Origin: Polydactylus sextarius
Lineage: Eukaryota; Chordata; Actinopteri; Polynemidae
Assembly: GCA_016801845.1 (NCBI GenBank)
Contig: CM028909.1
Span: forward strand, 18,945,313 to 19,009,312
Length of the DNA: 64,000 bases
Direction of reading: 5' to 3'
Below the pieces are notes generated by a model that did not search any database, was not told the DNA's origin, and saw nothing but the letters and a program-made list of their open reading frames with translations. Positions 23,701 to 34,453 of the stretch are shown in pieces (the stretch's first letter is position 1; every line of letters begins with the position of its first letter). A program made the position numbers and the translations under genes.

Positions 23701-26700
23701 AATGCTACACTTGAGAGATATGAAAGCATTGAGGTGAAGTTTGGTGAACTTTGATAAACTGAGAGATCTGCTGGGCAAGCTATATAATGATAGACCTGAA
23801 CATGGAAAAGTCCCCCTCTGTAGCTCACAGAGAGGAGCTATTCTTGTATGAAATTCTGATTTTCAGACTATAGTGTTCTCCATTTTGTTTAGCTAATGCC
23901 CTTTGGTACTTTGAGTCATTTTAGCTTACATGGGTGTAGAAGGTAGGATAACTGATGATGATAGCTCACCTCAGATCTTGACCACAAACAGCAGAGCTTA
24001 ACTAACCTTTCATTACAAAATCCACAGACTATCATTCAAAAGAAACTACTAGACCTTCAACGCTCAAAACAACCACTGTCGATGTGTCACCCATCACTGA
24101 ATCTATTTGTTGTTTGCTGGTAGATTTTTGTTATTCATCCGGATACATTGTTCAAAATAATTTACTGTGGAGCCTGAAATATTAATAGTGAAGATCAGTG
24201 TGAAATCATGACAACAGAGACACAGATTTCAACAGGATTGATTAAAAGTTTCAGGTATAGTTGAGTATTTGCAGACTCAGTAGACCAGCATGCATTGCAA
24301 CCACAGCATGTGTTTTATTTTATGTCAGAGATTGGGTCTGTTGCATGTTGTTGTGTGATGTATCACTCTTTCCATCAAGAAATTAGAGGTTATTTTGGTT
24401 TATGTTGTTAAAAACAGATTGTGAGAAATGTAGGAAATTACTAAGAAAAAAAACTACATGATATAGAAATGTGAACAGTTCCTCTGTATTCACATTCATT
24501 TGGGTATGTGTGGTCATTCGACAGGCTATCTTTGAGATCATCACCTCCGAGCATTCGTACCTACACAGCCTGGGAATTCTGGTGAAACACTTCAAGAATA
24601 GTGCAGCGCTGAAGAAAACCATGACGACCACGGAGCACCATCACCTCTTCTCCAACATCTCTGTCATCCACCAAGTCAGCCAACGGTGAGGGTGACACTC
24701 TCGTACGCTTGTGTGTGAGAAAACATTGGGAAACTAGTTGTTGATGCTCTCAGTGTGTGAAGCAGTGCGTCTGCACACACTACACTCTGTTCTTTACAGG
24801 TTTTACATAGAGCTATATTTGGCAAATAGATACTTCAGTCGTAGTTGTCGTAGTATCTATTAGCTCAATAGCTCATAAGAGTTTAATTTAAGAGCTGTTA
24901 TTTAGCCATTTGCGATGGTTTTCTTGATGATAACCAAAATCACTTAAGTTCTTACCTCAGTAGCTATAGCATTGTACTGCCAAAAACAGTGCTTCTAGGC
25001 ATTCCATATTTTTTGTTGTGTTGATTGTATTTTTCAGGTAATATACCTTTAGTGGAGCCAGGCATTAAAATGGACAAGAAACTGAAGAAAACAAGGAAAA
25101 CAAGAGTGGTCTAATAATTTTTTTCCATGACTGTATATATTTCCTGTATTGTATATTTACTGAGAGACAGTTTCAATTGGAGACCAGGTTCATTTAAAGT
25201 TTCACATAAAGTATTTTCCCTTTGCATGTCTTTACTACCCTGTAGGCCTCAACAACATGTTAAAACATGCTAGCCAAACTGGTTCTGCTGCCTAACTACT
25301 CTCAGAGGTATTCCTGCCTGTGAGAGGATAATGTGCTTGAGAGCAGCCTGTGTATCGCTGGCCACTGTATTTTGAATGAGAATAGATTCAGTTCTAGCAA
25401 CAAGAGGCAGCAAGTATCCGTCTGTCTTTGATGTTCTTGTTGTCTGTTCTCAAGTAAAACAGGACTTGTGAAACTAGGAAGCAGAGGGTGTATCAGAGAG
25501 ATCTGCTGCGTGACATATCTGACTTACAGTGTCTGTGTTTGATTGTGTGTCCTGGAGTTGCTTACAGGGTTGGGCTGTTGTTTCGGTGTCATTTTACATC
25601 TTTTTTTGTTTAAAAGGCACTTTTCAGAGGTGTGGCTGAAAGTCGTTCCAGTCAGTCAAGTCAGAAGGGGCTACAGGGTTATAAGGAGTGGATGTGGTTG
25701 GAAGTTAGTGCATAAGGAGGAAACTCATCAGTCTGTGTGCCTTGATGATTGTTTCATATGTTTTTCAATAGAAACTGCTTTGAAATTAAGCGGCCTGTAA
25801 TTACAGGCTCAAGTTAGGCTCAATTAAACAGTTACAAGCACAATATAACTTACATAATATGCAGCAAACATAATTTTCAACAGAAACACACTCAGGTAAA
25901 TAAGCTCTTGTATAACATGTTTATCTGACCTGTTTTAAAATATTACTAATGTCATGATAATGATAAATCTATCTGTACATGGAAGCAGTAAGAGCATTCA
26001 GATCAGTCTGAACATCCTCATGAAGCTTCGTGTATCATGCTCAAGTAATTAGTATGTGGGAGGAAAACCATAGCCTTCTCACTTCTTTTCTAACACCAAC
26101 TCCCTCTCCATTTTTAGTTTTTTTGAGGAACTTGAACGGCGTCACTATGACAACCCAGTGATTCGGGACATCAGTGATATCGTTCAGAACTACGCTGCTC
26201 ACCACTTTGAGCCCTACATTGTCTACTGCTCCAACGAGACCTTCCAGCAGAGGACACTGCAGAAGCTGCTGTGAGTCGAGGAAGATATTGTAACATGCGG
26301 TTGTATTTCTGCAGTAATGTGGCAGAATGGGCTAAATTTTCCTTTCTTATGTGTGTGTCTCTAAGAATCAGTAACACTGCGTTCAAAGAGACACTGAAGC
26401 AAATTGAAGGGAGTAATGAATGTGGAGGCCTCCCCATGATCTCCTTCCTCATCCTTCCCATGCAGAGAGTAACAAGACTGCCACTGCTGCTTGATGTGAG
26501 TTTAACCTTCACTTTACCACACACGCAGTTCTAAAACCTAAAAACAGCAGGCAGAATATATGCTCTTCACTCTCTTTTGATTGGACAACACCAAGGTAAA
26601 CGCAAACAATGTAATCATTGCATCACAGCTTAGAAGCCGTGACTGTCACTGTCATATTTTAAAAGTTCAACCAAACTGCAGCTTAGTATTAAATACACAA

Positions 26701-29700
26701 CACAAAACAAAATAAGAATTTAGATTAACCTTTTTTTTTTTATTAAAATTAAGCTACGTGTAAAGTAGAAGACCTAACTGTCACATTTTCTTAAACATGT
26801 CTGTTTGCAGTCCAGTAGAAAAGTTCATCCTTTCCATTTTAAAGATGTCATCAGTTATTGGAACCAGCAGCCCTGGAAGCTGGAGCAGGTGTCTGACTTT
26901 ACAGCTAGCTATTTTTCTCACCAAAAAATGGTTTACAGTGTTTGTTTATTGTTTATTTTCCTTAATTAATTCCCAAATATAATGCTGGACTCAAAGTTCT
27001 TTTTTGTTTTGTTTTGTTTTTTTTTGATTATTCAAGTCACACTACACCTCCACTACACCACCTTTGAATAACTTTTTATATTCCTCTGCTGGAGAAAGAA
27101 GGTACAGTATGCTGTTAAGCTTCGAGAAGCCTGCTCACTAAACCTTACATTTAATCTTTTAAGCACTAAATCAGGGTCATATGCACACCAGCGGTCTCGT
27201 TTAAACAATATTCTGAGATGTTGTGGTTCTATAGCTTAAGTAGCCAGGACATTCATCCAAACCTGGTCAATGATTACAGCTTGAACTGGAATTTCCCCTG
27301 TTACAGACTCTGCAATCTCCCTACATCTGAGCTTCTCTGACTAAATTACCATTTTGACTCTTCCATTCATGGGTCTTTTCAGTTCTCTGGAAAACACATA
27401 ACAGTTGCAGGTACATACTTATCACTAACTAGATAAAAACATAACTATAGAAGCATCTATACTTATAAGTATTTACATATATTGGAGAATCATGCACACA
27501 TAAAACTATAACTTTGCATATGGGGTCTTAAAATTATAGCTACAGTAAAGTTATTAATTACTCAATATGACGTTCATATTGAGTCATGTAAATCGATGCT
27601 TGATTAATCCGGCGGGGTAAATAACTGCAACTGTTCACACCTTTTTCTCCTCACAGACAATCTGCCAGAAAACTCCAGACAGGACAGCAGAGTACTTCGC
27701 TGCAGTTTGGGCGCTACACGCTATTAGCAAGGTAGAGATGCTGAGTGGAGCTCCAACACATCCCCAACTCTTTAGCAAACACATCCAATTTCACGGAGAC
27801 CATGAAATTAATGTGTGAATTGATGTTTTAATGCCGTAGATATCATCATTTTCATTGATGTGATGAATCTGTCAACAGTTGGTCACCAGCTGCAATGATG
27901 GAGCAAGGCGAATGGAGAGGACAGAGCAGATGTACACCATCCAGAAACACATGGATTTTGGTAAAATCAAGGTAACTATGTCTCTGCTCAAACACTCAAC
28001 TCTACATTGAGTAGAGTCAATGTAGCATTGCCAGGGTTGACACATCGGGTACAGCGCTGGCTGTGTGTGTGGACATTAATAGCCAAGAATATAGTTTCTT
28101 TCCATCATGTAGTAATAACTCAGATTAAATGCAGAGGAAAAAACCTGGGCCAACTATGCCAAAGTAATGAATCTTTTTTCAGCCATTTCCTCTGGTGTCG
28201 TCATCACGGTGGCTGAAAAAGCGTGGCGAGCTGGCGCTCTGCACCGAGGAGCTCAGCATCTGGAAAGCGTTCAGCACGAGGAGCTACTACCTGTTTCTCT
28301 TCAATGACGTCCTGATTGTTACCAAGAAGAAGAGGTCAGAGGTTTAATATTCACACATCTCCTTTTGAGTTTTATGTCTTAAAAATATCTTATTTTACTG
28401 ACAGATTTTTTTAATTTTAAAATGTCCAACAAATGTCAGTAAATACCCTCTAGGATCTTCCAGGATACCAGAGCAGGACAATGAGTGGACATAATGTATA
28501 GTGAATTTCTTTTACTCAACAAATCACTTCTTAGAATAAAAAAACAGATCTGAAATCTACTAAACTGAGAAGCAGAGAACACAAACTTTAGAACACAAAC
28601 AATCCATGGAGGATATGACGAACTTGAGCAGTTCTTTCTCGGTCACTCCTGTGGACACTAAGTAGGTCCAGCTGTTTGCTGGCAGAGAACATGAGAAATG
28701 GAGAGAAGACAGGAGAAGAAGGGGACAGAGAAAGAACAGGGTATGGATCTAGTGCATGCATACTTGAAATTCTTCAACCTTACATTCAGCATGTCAGCTC
28801 AACTGACTACAGCTTTCTGTTTTGAGTTAGGGAGAAACCAAACAATGTCAGCTCAGAGAAAACACAGTGATTCACAACACTGGAGAAATTTTGAGGATGG
28901 TAAAGTCAGCACTGTGACTCAGTCTTCAGGTGATAATATATAGGAAATGATGTTAGCAGATAGCTAAGAAATGTCGTGTATGTGCATGCAGGCGTGCGTG
29001 TGTGTGTGCACTGGGTTTAGCTATCTAGTCTATCTGGTAAATATCTATCTGGTTGATCACTAAAACTTGAAACATGTGTTGAAACTGTTTGTCCATCCTC
29101 CAGTGAGGAGAGCTATGTGGTGATGGACTACGCCACTGTGGAGAATGTGGAGGTGGAGGTCGTGGACGATGCTGAGGGACGGATGTCTTCGCCGTCCAAG
29201 AGCAACAACCATTATCTGTCCTTCAAACTGCTAATGAGCAAGAACAGCGAGGGGAGGTTAGAGCATATCTCCCTGGTGGCTGATTCCAGGTACTGCAGCT
29301 CTCGTCAACCATCTTCCATTTATTGTACCTCATTAATTAATCGAGTCTCTCAAGAATTAATGTACATTTGAAAACACAAGCTTTATAAATAGACCACAAC
29401 AGGACCAGTGTTTCCCTGTAGCCACCTTAACTATAAACATCAACAATCAGAGATGGCACAATTATTTTTCAATCTGTTTATGAAAATACACAGCTGGGAG
29501 TGACTCTTATTACAGATGAAACTGTTTAATGCAACATTATAATACTTAATCACATTCTTCTGCCTGGTCTTGAAAACACATGTAGTAGTTTGTGTCTGGC
29601 TCCCTCTATTGACAGAAGTCTGACTAACATCCTCAGGTACTCCAATGCATTCAGTTCATTAGAAACAGTGTTTTTTTACACTATATTATCACATGAACAA

Positions 29701-30064
29701 AGTTCTGGACAGGTTGTGGAGTTACAGTATTTAACAGCGCAGTGCTTTTTTTGTCTGTCACCAAGGCTGGACCGGGCACGTTGGATAGTTGCTCTTACAG
29801 AGCACAAGCAGCCAGGTTCCTTCACCTGTACAGATGGTAAGTCAGCTGTCTTTTAAATACACTCAGGTCAGAATCAAAAACCGTTTTTCCCTCATCTTTG
29901 TTGAAGAACGGTCGTCCACCAACATTCAGTGCTACAAAAAGTGCTAGAAACACTGAACATCTCCTTTTTATAGAAATTCCTCTTTTAGAAATATCCACTA
30001 GAAAATGGGTCATTTCAACAACGGTTGTTTGTGACATCAAATGTATCTCACTGCCCCCCCACTG

Positions 30065-30105
<41 letters not shown>

Positions 30106-32633
30106 TTGAGTGTCAGTGAAGGAGCCAATCAGTGTCAAGTGTTTGCATTTCATAATGTGGTTGCCAGTTAAGCCTGAAAAGATGTCAAATAGGTGCAAAA
30201 CCATGTGTTTAAAATCCTTCACCCTAAAATATCTTTATGAGAGATTTTTATGAAGCTTCTGAGGCGTTAACATCCAACCAACATGTTATTGTGTAAATGT
30301 CACATCACAGAACAAGGATCAAAACCCTGTTCAACCGTTCTCTGTCACCTTTAATATTTTGTATGTTTTATTTGTAATCTCCAAAAGTAAAAACTATTGA
30401 CAAATCAATTTTACCATCTATGTATTAATTGTTTTCTTTTGTTGTCTTCAATGTCTTCAAAGTCTTCAATGGCTTAGTGATGAAGTGTCAAGATTCATTT
30501 TACATTTCTAATGTGTCTGCGTCTATTGAAAACACAATCTTCTTCACCATATCTAAGGTTTGAGATTTCCAAGGAGCACAGTGGCTTTAGTACTTGTCAA
30601 ATGGAAGACATATGGACCTACAAGGACTTTATTTTTACAGTTGGCAAATGAAGTAACCAGACCAAAGTGCCAGGTCAGAGAAGTGACCAAGAACCCAACA
30701 TTCATTTAATCCTTTGCATCGCAGCAGCTCTCCATCAGTCAGGCTTTCATTGTAGAGTGGCTAGCTGGAAGCCACTTTAAGTAAAATGCATATGACAGCC
30801 CACTTTATGTTTGTCAGGTGGCTTTTAAAGGGTTCTGACGAGACAAACTGAAATCTGGGCACAAGGTCTGACAAAAACCAGACACTGATCATCACCTAGT
30901 AAACACCATCCCTGACGTGAAACATGGTGACGACATTATCACGCTACGGGGCTGCGAATCAGCGGCAGGTAGAAGGACGGATGAAAGCAGCCGAACACAG
31001 AGTGATAGAGAGAGTGCATGTGACATCAGACCGTGGCAACGGTTCACCTTCCAGCTCAACAATGACCTGAAGTATACTGTCAGGAAAATGCTGGAGTGGC
31101 TACAGAAAAATGTCACAGACTGTGATTGGTAGAGTCAAAGCTCAGGCTTAACATCCATCGTACATCTGTGGAGAAACCTGAAGATGGCAGATAAGATGCT
31201 TCCCATCCAGTCTGACAGAGGTTGAGAGGATCTGTCAGAAAGACCGAGATAAACTGCCCAAATCCTGACAATACAGATCTAGTAGAGATTTACCCAAGAT
31301 GACTTGAAGTTGTAATTTCCTTTCAATCACTTACTCAATTAAGGGTTTGAATATTTTTGCAAATATGTTTTCAGTTTTTGCTTTTGACAAAACTAAAAAG
31401 GATGTCAGACCGTTCTTTGACATAAACATGACAGATGTGGATCTTGTGGTCATTTCAAATTGTGTACATGTCTTATAATGACACATTCTGTTAAAAATGT
31501 TATTCACAGGAACAAAATAACATTTTTAACAGAATATGTGTCATTATAAGACATGTACACAATTTGCAATGACCACAAATCAATAATTAACGAACAAATG
31601 TTGGATAATGTTTCTCCTTTTACTAGAAGTCACCATTGTCCTACTTCATCCCTCCTTCAGTTTCAGTTCTGAGCCAATAAACTTTCTAGTGTCTATTTTC
31701 AAGATAATGAAAAAAATGCCCAATATTTTTAATGATCTCTTTTTCCTCCCTAATATAAACTACATAATGTGTAATATATACAATATGTTTTTTTCCCCCT
31801 CAGGCTATACATAGTCTCTTTAATCATTTACCAACCAGTTTTTGGTTTATATAAATGTCTCCACAACTCCACAAGGATCCACTCTTTCTTCCTTAAATTA
31901 CAGTCCCTGGATATTACTATTAAATTATTATATAGCTTTTCTAGGGTAATTTAAGTGTGCATCATCCAGATGAACTGCAAAAGCCCAACATATGTATGAA
32001 AAACACTTTTTTTTTTTAAAGAGTCACACAGGCATAACTCACACCGGGTAATTGTGTGTGTGTGTGTGTAATGGCTACTGTTTGTGTATCGGACATTTTA
32101 TATCCTTATCAAAGGGTGTGGCTTTACATGGAAAATCACACATCCCAGGAAATGATGTAATGGACTGTAGATACTCAGCAGAAAGAGCTTCTACAGTACT
32201 ACTGGGTTCTTGAGTCCTCACAGAGAAAAACACATACAAGTGCATAAAACAGACACTTTAAATCCATGAAAAAACGTATCTAAACTGTATGGTGATGTGT
32301 TTCAGACCTGCCACAGTATGAGGCCACCAAAGCCTACATGCCAAAGGGACCAGATGAGCTGGGACTGAAACAAGCTGAGCTCGTCATCGTCAGAGAGGAG
32401 GAGGAAGGTGAGGCACTGGCCGTCATTCTATATTTTATTTAAAACTGCAGTTTGAGTGGTCATACAGAAACTTTACCCATCTGCTCTTCCCAGGCTGGTG
32501 CTACGGGGAGAGAATGAGAGACGGAGGGAGAGGCTGGTTTCCTGCGAACTGCGCCACAGAGATCACCAACCCGACTGTGATGGAGAGCAACGTACAGCGT
32601 ATGAAGCGTCTGCGCAAAGAGACCAACGTTTGA
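20800..32633 (+). CDS. arhgef16: Rho guanine nucleotide exchange factor 16 (Ephexin-4)
   Basis: This protein activates Rho-family GTPases by nucleotide exchange. Coding exons: 20800-21372, 22014-22065, 22579-22742, 22996-23052, 24525-24685, 26118-26270, 26366-26495, 27657-27731, 27879-27971, 28183-28334, 29104-29289, 29766-29836, 32306-32407, 32494-32633. They sum to 2109 nt with consistent phases: 702 residues, against about 709 in human ARHGEF16. The N-terminal motif LSTQSPAALKVGTQQLIPK is shared with ARHGEF16 and ARHGEF26. The DH domain spans about residues 283-470 (LPMISFLILPMQRVTRLPLL), PH about 487-620 (YYLFLFNDVLIVTKKK) and SH3 about 633-692 (GWCYGERM...GWFPANC). The end KRLRKETNV is a class I PDZ ligand. 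Length and proximity to espn favour ARHGEF16 over the longer ARHGEF26. The start was chosen at the first ATG after the acceptor at 20735. Confidence 0.88.
25020..25140. mobile_element. Probable Tc1-like DNA transposon end
   Basis: The stretch ends GTGGTCTAATAATTTTTTTC followed by CATGACTGTAT, a phrase typical of the termini of Tc1-family remnants in fish. No transposase frame remains. It lies in an arhgef16 intron. Confidence 0.4.
30065..30104. repeat. (TA)n(TG)n microsatellite
   Basis: An uninterrupted TA run is followed by TG repeats within the arhgef16 intron 29837-32305. Confidence 0.9.
30590..31430 (+). mobile_element. Degenerate Tc1/mariner-like transposon remnant
   Basis: Decayed transposase coding sequence can be followed in order: GTAGAGTGGCTAGCTGGAAG then CACATGACAGCCC-like text near 30750-30800, ACCATCCCTGACGTGAAACA then GGGGCTGCG near 30907-30956, FTFQLNNDLKYTV near 31047-31083, and LWRNLKMAD near 31168. 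The end carries the usual AAGGGTTTGAATATTTTTGC (31341-31360). Multiple stops and frameshifts make it non-functional. It sits in the same arhgef16 intron as the palindrome at 31441-31580. Confidence 0.8.
31441..31580. repeat. Long near-perfect palindrome, arms about 60 bp
   Basis: The left arm 31446-31504 (GTGGTCATTTCAAATTGTGT ... TTAAAAATGTTATT) is the reverse complement of the right arm 31516-31576 (AATAACATTTTTAACAGAAT ... GCAATGACCAC), apart from one substitution and a 2-bp AT insertion. The loop is about 11 bp. It lies at the downstream edge of the Tc1-like remnant. Confidence 0.9.
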
Positions 32634-33576
32634 GCGACTCTCAATGGCCAGGAAACAGGACGTACGGGGGGGGGCCTAAATGACAGAAACACCTTCCACT
32701 GCACGCGTGATGCTCGTTATGTTCAGGTTTTATCAGGACTACACTGATGATGAATTACATTGGACACACAATTACTATTTTTTTTTTTTTTTACAATAAC
32801 AGTGGTCCAGAAATCTATTACCCACAGACTGAAAGACGTTTTTTGGGGTATATAAATCATTAAACATGGGCATTAATGCCTCCTGGTGCTCCAGTGCTCT
32901 AAGATGTATTGAACTGAACCGTGAGATTCTTCATGTGAATCAGTGTCCATGTTTCATGTCGCTCTCTATCCAAATCAGTCTATTAAAAAAACAAAAATCC
33001 CATCAGGTTGAAGAGTTAAATCTCAACATGAAAACTATTAGTAGGTGTTGTATTGATTTGTTCATCGTCTATAACGTACAGATAAATCAGACGTCTTCAG
33101 ACATTGTATCAAAACGTACAGAACTATCCTCTCATTTCCTTGTTAGTGTGAATGGACATCGACTGTAGGAGAAAATGAACCTGGTGTTTTATTTCATATT
33201 TAGAAGTTTTATTATATTTGTCCACTACACTATTGTGTGTGACGTTTTATGCAACAATTTGTGTGTTTTCTACACTCAGCTTCCATGACTCATACACCAA
33301 CTCCAAGATCCATTTGATCTACTTCGTGCTAAATACTGGTTCCATTTGTTTGTGAAGAGGCCATCTATGGTTTATTTTTAAAACATTTAACACATTGACA
33401 TGCAACATCTCATTGTGCCAATGTTGCATTTGGCTGATTAAAGAACACTATCACTGCGTCATAGGTTATATTTGTCTAAATATATTAAATTAAAACACTC
33501 CTACTTAACTGTATGTTCAGCTGAAAGAATTTTATTTTTTGTGCCATTGTTTAGAGGCAGTATACTTGAATAATGA

Positions 33577-33582
33577 AATAAA
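33577..33582 (+). terminator. Poly(A) signal of arhgef16
   Basis: AATAAA occurs 944 bases after the arhgef16 stop. It is the last signal before the facing 3' end of ybx1. Confidence 0.7.
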
Positions 33583-33599
33583 CACCACTAGAGACAGTT

Positions 33600-33943
33600 T
33601 TCCTGGTTTCTGGACTTTTATTTGAGCTTGCATTTTGTTAAAATGTTTGAATACATAAAAAGTTATTTAAAAATGTCAAACTGACCAGATATCAAATTCC
33701 ATTTTTTTCTTTAAAAACCATTTGGTGTAAAAACTTAGGACAGATTTAGAAAAACATTTGCTGTTTCCCCAAAACGTTTTGTAGCTGTCACATAAAAATA
33801 ATGGAAAAAAAACAAGTCTGCATAGATTCTGCAGGCAATCGGTGGTAATCTGGTCAAATGCATGGTGCAAGCTTGTGACGTTTGTCAAGTCAAATCTTTA
33901 TTGCTCAGATCTTGTTTGATGTTTCTTCTTGTTGACAAAAAAA
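33600..33943 (-). other. ybx1: Non-coding last exon of ybx1 (3' UTR)
   Basis: The acceptor TTTTTCCAG ends at 33944 on the minus strand. Exon text TTTGTCAACAAGAAGAAACA and, further on, GATATCTGGTCAGTTTGACA resemble my recollection of the human YBX1 3' UTR, which is also spliced just after the stop codon. The exon ends near the AATAAA at 33622-33617. Confidence 0.7.
33617..33622 (-). terminator. Poly(A) signal of ybx1
   Basis: TTTATT on + is AATAAA on -. It ends the 3' UTR exon that starts at 33943. An internal AATAAA lies at 33902-33897. The signal is only 35 bases from the oppositely oriented arhgef16 signal. Confidence 0.65.
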
Positions 33944-34453
33944 CTGGAAAAAGATAAAAAAATGTAAAAATTAGTGCATTGTTATCAAAGATTCATTTGA
34001 CATGTACAAACATTTGGGTTTAGTCATGTCGCTAACTATTTAATGAGTTGCCTGAAAATGTGCGTAATCACCAGATGGGAGAAAAAGAATCTAAAGCCCA
34101 AAGCTACTGTTCATATGGAAGTGAGACAATGGCGAGTGAGTTCTATGGTGCCAGACTGTTTGTTCTATCAAATCCACTGCATTACCTCATGCTTTGGATC
34201 ATCCATTACAGAGCTAAAAAAAGTGCAAATGACAAGCTAGGCAGCCTTAGAGGGGAAGGGGAAAACACCACCAAGGCAACTGCTGAACTTAAATGTTTTC
34301 AGTTCTTCAGTGTGTACCGACTGTATCTTTTACTGTCAAATCCCCATGTTCATTCTGTGAAACTAAAGCTAAGGAAATGATCAGCCACCATGAGGCAACA
34401 GACTTACCCGGACGATGGTAAAAGATGGTAGGTGCCGGTGGGCAGTTTACTTC

